Below, piece by piece: positions 22,612-34,200 of a stretch of DNA of 64,000 nt. The notes under the pieces were generated by a model. It did not search any database and was not told the origin of the DNA. It saw only the letters and a program-made list of their open reading frames with translations. Source of the stretch: Tigriopus japonicus. Taxonomy: Eukaryota; Arthropoda; Copepoda; Harpacticoida; Harpacticidae. Within the stretch, counting starts at the first letter, position 1; each line of letters opens with the position of its first letter. A program made the translations under genes and the position numbers. The stretch is from assembly GCA_010645155.1 (NCBI GenBank), contig CM021312.1, forward strand, positions 4,183,844 to 4,247,843. Direction: 5' to 3'.

Positions 22612-25600
22612 TCATATTTCCTCATATGAGTTCCTTAGTAAGGTGTTTCTGGAACAACACGTGTTCTCGATGAAAAGTCCAATTTTGTTTTCGAAAGTGA
22701 TCACTAGGGCACACACGAAAACTAAGGCTGCTCCAAGAAGGTCAACAAATCCAGGCATTGTGTGAGAAACGAAGACTTGGACCACAAAGGCCACGATGAT
22801 TTGTAAGGTTCTGAGTGTAGAAACAGTTGCTGGTGGGACCTTCAACACCAACGACACGATCATACAGAAATAGCAAAACATCCCTAGAGCAAGAAGATTA
22901 AAAAAGGTCTATCAACCTTCTAAATTTTATCTCTTAATTGTACCCAATGTTTGCGACAACTTGGTGAATGTTGAAGGCTCATTTTAATCACCAGGTCGAC
23001 AAGGATATTAAACAGGCATCATGTTTGATGGTAAATTGGTTTAAACCATTGAGGTAAAAGGGGTTTAGATTATTTTCATGCTTTTTATGCTCCATTTGTA
23101 TGAAAATGTTGCGCGACAGTGGTTTAAAAATCTGCAAGGCCGCGCTTCCATTCAGTTGATGAGTTACTACCTTGCATATTTTGTATGCGCCAATGCAAGC
23201 TTTAAGTGTGTTTCCATTATTGACTTCAACCGTTTCTTAAACCTGTTAGAACATCATCTAATTTCTAAAATCTGCTAATTAAAACCTTTCGTATAGGGTC
23301 ATTTTAGAAGCCTGAGAGAGTTAAAAAGACCCAAAAAGTGTAGAAGTGAATTGGTGAAGTATGCTTAAAGCAACCAAGCCCCAACACAACAGCTCTCATG
23401 TTTTGTTGGCACCACGGCATGCTGCAAACATGCTTCCATTATTGACTTCAAGCGTATTTTAAGCCTGCTAGAGCATTTCTTACCAATTTTTGGGTTAAAC
23501 ATCTAATATGTAGAAGCTGACATTAAAATGGCGTCATTTTAGAAGCCTGAAAACGTCAAAAAGGCGCAAAGAGGATCGAAGTCAATAGATGAAGTATGCT
23601 TCATGCATAGATCTCCAAATACAAAACATTTTACCTAATATATGACCTACGGTGAACAATCTTTGTTCTTTTGTATCATATATGTCTTTAGACACATATG
23701 CAGATATTTGAAATATTATTCGTCAAATCACAAAAATACATGAAAAATATCACATGTGAACGGACAAGCAGATTCGAAAAAAGGTATTGGGAATTTTTTG
23801 GCACCTTTTTTGGCCGAATCTGGATTATTGTAAAACCGGTGTTTTTCCTTGTGACAAAGAAAAACATAAAAGAGCGAAAAAATTGTCACAAGCAAAACAT
23901 TTTTTCTTACTTTGGCCTGCTGGTAGGTCTCTTAAAGGCTTTGAAAGTTTGTTGTTTCTAACCAAAGTTAGACATAAACTTCGTCAAAAAACAACCTACT
24001 TCTCATTCATTTCTTACAACATTACTTTCGTCACTTACCTGATAAGGACAAAGCAATGTAAATAAACGCCTGAGAAACGGTGATTTCTGTGATTTTAGAG
24101 GTGAAAAATTTGTCGTTGGAATCAAAGAGTTCACATCCCATGGCCACAAAGAAGGCTCCAATTCCCACATAGAGCAGCTGAACCAAGGGCTTGACATCTT
24201 GTAGTTTGGCAATAACTATGTTATTGGCAGCGGCCACGACTGCGCAACCGGTTGCAAGCAATGCTCCCAGAAAGTAAAGGTCATAGGTAGGATCCACTGG
24301 GGTTGGCCTTGGTGTAGGTTCTGGAGGATAAGGATAGTATTTGGAAGAGTTGTGGGGATGGAACTCTTCTAATCCTGTGGGAAAGGCATAGAGATAGTGG
24401 TAGTTGTTTCGGGAGAGGTTTGTGGACATGTGATATGGGTGGAAATGGTCGTGATCGTGATCGGTGTGGTTGTGGTGAGGGTGTGGGAAAAGGATTGGAG
24501 GCTTCATGACCAGAATGATGCCACCCATTAGGCCTGTTCCTGCTACAAACTTGATGATGGTCACATCTTGCTTCATAAAGACGGCTGCGAATATCATAGT
24601 GAACAGAGGATTGGTGAAAATCAGGGTCATGGCATCTCCGACCTAAAAGGATAACTCAAGACTTTGGGGTGTTGGTTTTGAACGTAAAAAGCAAGCCTTT
24701 AATTGGACATTGGCCAGTCTTACATTCCATTAGAGTAAGGTTAGAGTGTTTAAGTTCAAAAAAGTTTCGTAAGTTATGGTTATATCATGTTAATTAGGTT
24801 TAAAAAGGGTAAAATTGGAGTTTTATTGGAATCACGCAACCTTACCAATTTTGAATGTGAGGTGATGAGTAGGACTCGAGAATCAAAACTAAATTGGCAA
24901 AGGTTGTTGTCAATTTTATAGAAATATTTATAGAAATAAATGTTTGATAATCTTTCAGGTTATCAAAGCACAACATTTTTTGGTTAATGAAACTTTTCGG
25001 AGCAAAATCTTAAACAAATAAAGAGGTTACCACATTTCCATGAAACGTATCTCTGTCCTCTTTAATATTTTCTTCGAGAAGCAAGAAAACTAGAGATCTC
25101 AATTAATGTTGATCTGGAAAATGCTTCACATCGCGTTTTAGTCGGTATTCCAACAAAAATGCGTTAAAATATCAAAATACTAGTAAAGGAAACCAATACA
25201 AATAAAACAACGAATTCTTCAGACTATATTTGAAAAGGAAGTAATCAAAGAAATGGAGGATCCAATTTTAAACTAAACATAACATTAGAAAATGACAATT
25301 GAAAGAGACAAAATCGAAATCAAGCGAGTCAAGTATAACAAAAACTCTAAATTAGGGGTAGGCAACCGGTGGGCCCCGACTCACATGTGGGCCCAAGGGT
25401 GATCGTTGGTAGGCCCAGGAGCCATGGGGAAAGGCCAAAAGAGAGGGCCCGTGAGCTATCCATAGTACTGTATTGGTGGGCCCAAAGCTCTTCGATCATT
25501 AACTTGTGGGCCCCTGAACCTACCAACGTCTGTTTGGTGGGCCCTTGACCTAAAAACTTTTGCCGTCCCCTGCCGTAATGGTTTAGAAAAGGAACTGAAT

Positions 25601-28028
25601 CGCATGAAAACAATTGAATAGGAAATGTAAAGGGCAAAGGGCAAAATTATGAAATTAAAAAGCGAAGAGAGCATAAAATTATTAGGCATAATTGGTAATA
25701 TAAACAGTTAAAAAGCAAGCTTCGTAGCTCTAAGCATTGTAATGATTTGCAAATCGAAACAAATTGAGAAACGAATGTACTGGAAGAATTGCAAAATGAT
25801 TCTGTTAAGTGACGAGTTCACATTACTCACAGGCATAAACTTCACGCATGAGAATGCAGTCAACATAGTGAGAGCACCAAAGAGACCCATTAGGAAAGCC
25901 AAAGCTCTTTGCTTCTTGCCTTTTGGTAATAAGGGATAACCTGCGAAATAAATGAATGATTTCATTTCCGAACTATGCAATGCTCAATTCATAAGTTTGG
26001 ATTGGATTGCCTCACCTTTGTACATGGCAATGCCCAACATGAGCGGAATTTGTATCAAGCTTCGAACGGCTAAAAGCTCGCCAAAATCTGACCCAGTTTC
26101 TTTAATAATAAAGTTGTTCACGGTGGTGATGAGACCAGAGAAAAAGGCCAAAAAACTTCCAAAGTAAAAGGCAAATTTGGTGATTGGAACGTCGGCGTCA
26201 TCTTCATCGTGTGATTGGTTTGGAATGGGCACTCGAATGATTGACTCTCTTTGGTCTACAATTATGGTCATGATCAAAATAAGAGAAAATTTTAGAAACC
26301 CGAGATTGCATTTGAGACTCATTTAGGTTTTTAGATTAAATAGATGTTGTTAAAAATGTCAACATACAGCTTAGTTTTGGGGCGACGTTTCTTTGCTTGA
26401 ATGACCAAGCATCTGCGAATGTGACTTGATCATGTTTGAAACCATAACAGAAAATCTTTAATTTAAGAATCTAAGAAAAAAATTCTGCATGGCTGATTGA
26501 AAACAGTCTTAACGTTCATTTTTTTAAGTAGCTCTCAGCCTAATTCAAAATGTTACTAAAAGTGAATTGTTCGCCTGGCTTTGAAAATTCATGCAGTTTT
26601 GATTGGCCTAACACCAATAATGAATAAGGCCAAAAAATTGCTTCGCAAAAACTCACTTCGCTAGGATCACTGTGCTAAAATAATCCTCGAATGAGGTTTT
26701 CTTCTAAGATACCGTCAAAAGCAAAAGCTATTTAATCACCCGAAAAACTGAATATTAAAAAAAGTACTCAAATATTTTTGCATGGTTCCGAGTCATTATA
26801 TTTCCGCTGCTCTCTTTCCATTTCACACCTCTGTATTCCGCTTCTTCCAAGTCTTCTTTATTTCACATTATTCCAATGAAGAATGTTAATTGAAGGTTAC
26901 AAAAATTGCCACTAGATGGAGCCAAAACAGCGGCAAAGTCCCTTGATTTCAGATCTATCCTCAACTTTGATTTGTTACCAAAATTGCAGCTTCTATCTTA
27001 AAATGGATTTCTCTTCATTTTTCGAGTCTTTTGGGGCTCAGCTACGATATTAATGTGTTCAAAAAGTAAAAGTCACACTGAGTAATCACAAATTGAGGCT
27101 AGATATTTACCAGAAGCACCCACAAATGTTTCTATTTCAGGATGGCGCTGATTGTCATTTTTCTCTGTGTTTGAAGCTCAACTTTGCTTCCTTCAGAGGG
27201 CTTTCTCTGACGGCAGAGTTGTTCATTTTAAGAACAAGAGAGAGCATCCTAGTAGGATGTGTCATGGGGCATGCTAAATCATGTAAGAGCCATCTAGGTG
27301 AAGCTAATGTTAGTTTTAGTTTTCTTTAAAATCCTAAATAGAAACAGTACTCTCTTGATCTTCGTCAATAAATATGCTGCAAGCCCTGACAGTTTTGTAA
27401 GAGAGAAACCTAATGCACGGTAGTAAAAGAGTCCAATCATAAAGCACGCCATCTTGCTCTTTTTATGTGGTAATAGCTCGCCGAATCGTTTTTGACAACC
27501 TAGTGTGCCGTGGACTGCAAAGGGTCCTGCAATTCTTTTGGCTGAAATCACAATTAACTTCCCTTTAAAAATTGGGTTGAAAAATTTGAAGGTTGAAAAT
27601 GATTCTGAGTTATGGTCTATGCCATGATTTAGCTATTAACACTTGCGGTTCCATAGTCCCTCCATCAAATTTGAGGCGCTTTACTTTGGCCAAAACATAT
27701 TTATAATCGTTGCTATCCGAAAATAGATTTTTTTGACTGAGCTCTTTTTTTAAGTGCTCTAGAGAAACTAAACTCTACCCAAGGATGCTCTACCCAACTT
27801 GTCTAATCTTTACCAGCGCCCTCAATGTGGAAGAAAACGAACAATTTCTTTCTTAGGAAAATACTTCATTGACTAAGAAGCATTTCAACATGTAATTTGA
27901 TTACCTGAAATTGTCGGTGGTTCATGTCTATTTCCAGCTTGTCTGAGAGCAGATTCGTACTCAAAATGGTTTTCTGTCTGGTCTTGGTCAAGCAATGGCA
28001 AACTGTCCCCATTGGTTAATTGGACCAT
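22612..28028 (-). CDS. EamA/drug-metabolite transporter, SLC35G1-like, with histidine-rich loop
   Basis: Polytopic membrane carrier of the drug/metabolite (EamA) superfamily; the substrate cannot be told. Five exons read leftwards: 28028-27905, 26255-26016, 25940-25831, 24642-24039 and 22883-22612. They join in phase to give 449 aa. The hydrophilic N-terminus (about 1-55) is followed by ten or so hydrophobic segments in two halves. The family block GDAMTLIFTNPLFT begins at about residue 160, and the second repeat ends with VSTLRTLQIIVAF. Between the halves (about 205-265) is a long loop with some 13 histidines at 212-229 (HPHHNHTDHDHDHFH) followed by Pro/Tyr-rich sequence. Such histidine loops are typical of zinc carriers, not of SLC35G. 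TTCTCTAG|GGAAGC before the ATG implies a non-coding first exon. Closest named relatives, from memory, are SLC35G1/TMEM20 proteins. Confidence 0.88.
23210..23601. repeat. Degenerate tandem duplication, ~160-bp unit
   Basis: Copy 1 (about 23210-23366) and copy 2 (about 23433-23601) share TTCCATTATTGACTTCAA at the start, GTCATTTTAGAAGCCTGA in the middle and GAAGTATGCTT at the end. They lie in direct orientation in a transporter intron. Function unknown. Confidence 0.65.
25353..25572. mobile_element. hAT-like MITE rich in GGGCCC, copy 1
   Basis: Terminal sequences TAGGGGTAGGCAACC and (inverted) CAGGGGACGGCA bound a GC-rich block containing several GTGGGCCC repeats, unlike the AT-rich surroundings. 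It is homologous in opposite orientation to 63215-63453. The CAGGGGTNGGCAACC-type terminus is typical of hAT elements. No clear 8-bp target duplication. Confidence 0.65.
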
Positions 28029-28159
28029 GCTTCCCTAGAGAAAATGAAAGGCAACATGAACTTGAAGTCATCAAGTTGGCATTTAATGTCGATGGTAAAA
28101 CTTTACCAAACTATTCTGTCTAAACTACATTTATCATGTCCCAAGAATCAATGCATTTT

Positions 28160-28330
28160 CTAAACGACAAAGCTAACAATGAGAATTGTATTTTTCATGA
28201 AGAACAAATCTTCATCAGAATAAAAAGTTATTATATTATATCCAAACAATATGCTGAAGAGAGCATAAAACGAACGAAGAAGCCCTTCAGTGGTAAAAAA
28301 TGCTAGAAGAGGGTCAACTCACTTGTAAAA
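28160..28330. mobile_element. Half copy of the ~450-bp foldback element
   Basis: It shares GCTAACAATGAGAATT, GAAGAGAGCATA and AAGCCCTTCAGTGGTAAAA with one arm and centre of the complete copy at 32062-32511. The second arm is missing or unrecognisable. Confidence 0.5.
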
Positions 28331-31166
28331 ATAGCTTTAAAAGAGAGAAAAAATTAGATATCGTTTTATACAAATGTAGGATGGTTGTCATGAAGCCGAT
28401 CAACCGTTTCAAAAATCTAATGAGGTAAGTTTTCGCAATCAAGATTACTATTTCTATAAAATCTAAGACTTTGAACATCAATTGAGTTCAAAACTGAAGC
28501 TCACAGTGTACTCAACACCGTAAAAGTCTTATTTGTAGAAGAATATATGTTGTTTAGAAAATTCTGCGTGAGCCCAACATTTTTGATGTCATGACTTGAT
28601 GTGAAGTGGGTTATTTCAAATTACTTACGAATATCGTGTACCTTTTTAATGCTCGCTGAATGAAGGCGCAAACGTGGAAAACGCGCGAGAAGACGCTCTC
28701 ACCGAAAAAATGGGACTGAATTCTCACACTGAAAGTCCAACTTAAGCATACATGTGTTTGATGAAGAGTGCATTCGGGTTTGGAAACGTTGTGGATGAAC
28801 AGACGACCGGTTATCTAATGACGAAATCCCATCCAGCAAGATCTTAAGTTGATGAGGTGCGCAATTCAAAGATGCTCTCATTTCAAGAACAAGAGGTCAA
28901 GGCAACCACTCTTATTGAGACGAACAGTACAAAAGCCCGTAATGTGACCTTGAGAGCAACACCCGGTAATTGTGCCATCCGGCTTTCATGCTTCATGTTC
29001 ATGTCCAAATTTAGTTCCAAACGTCTGGTTTTATTGCAAATATGCATTCGGGAGATAAAAATCCCCAGAGAGTTTTGAAGAAGGGTGCAACATTTATAAA
29101 TTTCCATTGATCTTCCACACATGGAGAGGTGACACAAAAAATGTCATTGTAACCTCGAGGGAAATCCTGTAAAGTTATTGGTGGCGGAATATTACTGGAA
29201 ATAATGCTCAAAGAAAATGGCTTAAAAAGTTTACGAAGTTAGTGAGGGAAGTCAAAATTTAGGAAACTTCTTTTTTTATGATTATTTCTCATTCAATCTC
29301 ATTCACTATTTTTAAATTATTATGATTACAATTATTTTATCTTGAGCCCATTACATATATTAATACATACAAATACATATTTTGTCTTTTTGGTGTTAAT
29401 TTGCGAAGCTCAACTATTGACTAGAGCCAGAAGTACACTGACATAACGATTTCTTGCGTAAAATGTTCAGAAATTGCTTTGTATGCCAATTGATTTGATT
29501 TGATTGCATTGCATTAAAATTTTCAAAAATACCTGTTTAATTGATCTATTATGTCGTACAATCCAACTTGGATTTAGAGGACTTTAGTTGTAAGAAACAT
29601 TTTACACGTTCTGTCAATGAACGTGCTTGGAATTTTCTCCCAACCATTCCACTATTTCTTGGGCTTTCCTTTTTATGCTCCAATTTTGTGAAGAAACTGA
29701 TCGATCCTAATGGAAGGGTTTACCTAAAGCCTTATTTAGGTTTACCTGAAGTGTCTCTTGGTTTACTGCAGAGTTCCAAGAGGGGATACACTGTGGTAGA
29801 CAGGCCTAAAATTTTGTTGGACAAATGTCAGGTCCCAGCTGACCTTTGGCTGTGACGTTTTCCAAGCAGTTGTGCCCAAACAAGTTTGCTTGTAGGGTTG
29901 AAGTCATGGTCACTTGTGCAGCCATAGACATAGGCGCGAAGCACCTAGATTCCTAACCTGGAAGCGTTCTCTGGTGTTAGGTGTCCATCTATTGACGGAT
30001 ATTTGAAATTTGGTACCCATATGTACTTAATAATTTTTTCAAACTCAGTGAATCAAAACTCTAGTGCAGACATCCACTATGTATATGATAATATGATGAT
30101 ACATATGCATATATGATAAACTGAGCTAAATGGGTGCTTCGTTTTGAAGGAAAAGTCAGTTTGTTGTTGTACTGTATTCAGATATAACTGAAAAACATGT
30201 GTGTCCAAACTAATCACTCAGAGCCTTCTGCTTTCACACCCACCAAACTTATTTCCACCTTCAAAGTTTGGAATCAATGATTGAATAATATATTTTAAGA
30301 CAATATCTTATTCAGTGCAAAATTAAACCGTCAGACCAGAGGCATGATTCTGCATTGTTAAGTTTACATAATTTAATCGCAACATTTCAAAACGAACACA
30401 ACTTTGGCATGAAGGGGAATGCAGTATACACCAAGAATCCCCTCTACAAACTGCATTTGTTTGTTTGGGCGCAACTAAAGTCATAATCTTCGGAACTATC
30501 AAGTTTTTACGTGCAACCTTTCGTCTTCAATAGCTGTAATTCAACCAACAAAAATTTCAGTATATCTGCCCTGTGAAGTTTACCCGATTTACCGTATCAT
30601 ATTTTGGACCAGATGACGTCAACAGTTTAGGCTTTAGGCCGAGATTCAATTTTGAAATAGACTTTGGAATAAGATGCAATTTCCTCAATGCTCATTTTGA
30701 CTTATCTGTGCAGAAATAGCTTCAGTAGAGGGTTTTTGGGGTCAAGGTACTAGAAATGGGTTAAGCTCTAAGAGCTTGAAAATACATCAATAGATTCTGG
30801 ATCTCAATTTATATAAGCATAACGACAAATTTTGATAGGGACAGAAGCAAGCACAGGCAAATAAATGCTTTAATAAAACAATTTTGAAAAAATGTTTATC
30901 GACCTTCAAAAATGAGTTAAACCAATTGGAGTGTAGCTGATTTTTTTTTTGAAAGCTCAAAGGTTGCACGTGTTTTCCATTTCACTGGTTGGGCTTAAAG
31001 GATTCTATAGCAAAAAAAAATATTCTTGCCAGTGCAGTAAAGGGGAACGGATTGTTTGTCCCCACTTTTTCTTCCATGGTCTAGTGTCAGCATATTGTTT
31101 TGGTGGGAATTTTGAACCACTTCATTTGCCCTATAAAGTTGGGTTTGGGTTGTTTGGAGAGTTCTG

Positions 31167-31172
31167 TTTATT
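31167..31172 (-). terminator. Candidate poly(A) signal of the cysteine-rich membrane protein gene
   Basis: AATAAA on the minus strand, about 60 bases after the TAA stop at 31233-31235. Confidence 0.5.
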
Positions 31173-31232
31173 GCACATCTTTTAATATCAGTTTTTGGAA
31201 CACAAGCACATCGAACAATTTCAAATTCTTTC

Positions 31233-34200
31233 TTACACAAACGTGGCCAAAGGTGCTAATGCATAAGAAGCTGCAGGAGTGGCAGTGTAACTGGGTGGAT
31301 CTGATGAGTACGCCACTGGACTAGGATTGATGGGAAGGCCAAGGTCTGGCGGATCCAAATTTGAATTGGACGAGTGAGCTCGCTGTCCCGTTTCTCCAAA
31401 GTGCTCGACGGACAGGGTGACCGGGAACCCGGTCTGTTCCAATTGGCAAATACTGCAATTGTCAATCTGGAATCGAAATCATTGGATATGTTACTTGAAC
31501 CGATGTTTCACGCAACCTCAATCCTAATAGGTGTAGAAGCAAAGGCTCTACACAACAGCTCTTACAATTTGGCAGAGGGCGACACGTCCAATATGTTGAA
31601 ATTTCAAGGTAATAGAGATTGTTAGCCATGAAAACCAAACCTTGACTTGACTTAAACGAGTTTTAATTATTCCCCATTAACATTTCAAAGAGAGTAGCAT
31701 TCCATTGTAACGAGTTCTTTAGGTACTTTCATGTTGCATCAAATTTCAACTCCATCACTAATATTGCTTACATGATGTCTTACATGTGTCAAATATTGTA
31801 CCAAGATTATTTGAAAATAATGTAACCCAAGGTTGAATGCAAAAAAAATCTGAAAAATTTCAACGAAGTATCATTAATTTAATTTGCTAAGACCTAACTA
31901 AATCGTCCCTCTCTTGGTTTGGACCTAAAATTAATACGTATTCACGTCAGATTCAATAGTCCCAAGTGTCCCCATGTGTACCCATGGTTAAAAAAGAAAA
32001 GACTTGATAAATAGTGTAAGGGAATGTGGACAATGCATTCTCCAAAAAGTGTTTACAGGACCAAGAAGCACGGAAATCATGGAGTGGGAGGCTAGCAATG
32101 AGAATTATAATTTTTAGCAAAAATGAACCATTTGTGTTCTTCTACAAATGAGACCTGGCTTGCATTAAGAAGAAAACGTATTTCAAATTTCAGCCCAATC
32201 GAATGCCGGAGTGAAAAGTTATGCGTTCTCAAACATATGTACTGAAGAGAGCATAGAATGAATGAACTCGCCCTTTTGTGGTAAAACGATTACCACAAAA
32301 GGGCAAGTTCATTCATTCTCGGTAGGATTTGCACTGAACTTTGAGTGAGCATAACTTTTGTCTCCGACGTTCGATTGAGCTGAAAATTGAAATACGTATT
32401 CTTGTCAACATATGCAAGGTCTCATTTGCAGAAGAACGTAATTGAATAGTTCTTACTGGAAATCATTATTCTCATTGCTAGCCTCCCACTCCATGATTCC
32501 AGTGCTTCTTGACACGACAAATGGAGACTGGGACCGAAAATGTTCATGGATGTACTTTTCCAACTATATTTGTTCTCAACCAAACGCCAGAATGCGAAGA
32601 CTGTTTCAGCAAAGAATCACTCAACCTCATTTGCTTGCTTGTGAGATGATAATCAAATTAGCTATTTAGGCGTCAAGTGATGCTTACCTCTGATTGGGTG
32701 ACTCGATTCCCATGGTATTTGAGGTACTTGGTGAGGATGAACATGCGTCTATGAGCACAGCTATCACAAAGGTCATAGTCACAGTTGAAACAATTCAATC
32801 GATTGTAACCGGTGTTCGTGATTTCGCCTTTAAATGCACAATCTGAATCGTCACACTTGAATGACCGACCATTCTCCTAAAAGAGAAGCGAGTATGGGTG
32901 AATCATTTTTGAACATTAGCCAATCCTTAAGAAAGAATATTGCAATGAGATGTTGAGAATTCAATGAATCGAGAAAAACATCAGCGAAGACCTTGCGTCG
33001 CAAGACCCATCTTACGTTGATTTCCAGCAAGGTTGCCAGGGTGAGATCTACGATGCTAGGTTTTGGCAAAATCTTAAGTATTGTTCCCTGATGATTATCT
33101 TCTTTTGAGCGGCATCAAATAGCTTAAATGTCACCCATTTTTGAGAAATGATCCTTTTCTAAAACATTATAACCATCGAGTAAACGGAGTTGACAAGAGC
33201 CAAAAAATTTGCATCAAAGATTATGTCCTGGAAATCAACGCAAGGTATCCGGTGATATTTTTCTCGGTTCATTGACATTGATGAATAAAAGCTCAATTTA
33301 AGATCGAAGATAACCCGTTCTCGAAATGAGGAACATCAGGAAAAATACCTTTTTTTAAGACAAGGGCAATACATTTAACAAAAATATGAAGACAGAAACC
33401 ATTCTTCTGAGAATGCGTTTATTTGAGAAATAAGTCCGGACCGAACATTTTTAATACGGTGTGAAATTTTTCTTTAATCAAAATGGGAGAAATAATTCCA
33501 AGAAAATCGTAATATACCTCAATATCGGCTACATTCACTTATTCACTTGTCAAGCAAACTAGTTTTTTGTCTTATTTGGACCCTTGACCGATTGTCAAAT
33601 GTGCCGTTTTCCTTATCCGACCAGATGTCGCTTTGTTCAGGTTTTTATAGAGCAACATTCCGAATGGGGTCATAACAAGAAAGAAACGGTTTAACCAAAA
33701 TGGAAGCCTTCCGGCAGACAAAAATGAGGTTTTAATGTACATGTATATGTCCTCTGTGCGAAAGAAATATACTCATCGAATGACAATGGGTATTTTACTA
33801 ATTTGGCGAATTTGGTAAGTTTAACGGAAAAGTAAAGCTCAGACCCGAATTAAGTCCCAAATCTCAAATGTCGATTCTCACAATTTGATTTGTTTAGCGC
33901 AAATGTACGTAATTGGAACCTATAATCGTATTTGTTATCATAATGAGCAAGTTTAATTTCAAATACACTCACTTGTGCTTCTTCTTGTTTTTTCTTCTTT
34001 TAATCTTTTTCCTATACTCTCTATATTCACCATGGGTGATTTGAGTGGATACTTCAATAAACAATAAAAATCATTGCAGTTTTGATGGGTTTGATAAACC
34101 ACGAGTCAAATGTTAACGCTAGTGTTTAAGCATCGCTACATTAGTGATGGAACGTAAAAAGAAAGTACTTCAAACTTCTTTTAGTACAATTTCTGTTGTT

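Larger units (their letters stand above)
28029..31232. other. Gene-free stretch upstream of the transporter
   Basis: It contains the transporter promoter side and the 3' flank of the cysteine-rich membrane protein gene. A half copy of the foldback family sits at 28160-28330. A 104-codon open frame at 29541-29855 has no recognisable features. The rest is AT-rich and unassigned. Confidence 0.4.

Noticed and set aside
29541..29855. 104-codon open frame on the plus strand
   Set aside because: No family resemblance, no splice or promoter context, and of a length expected by chance in 64 kb.
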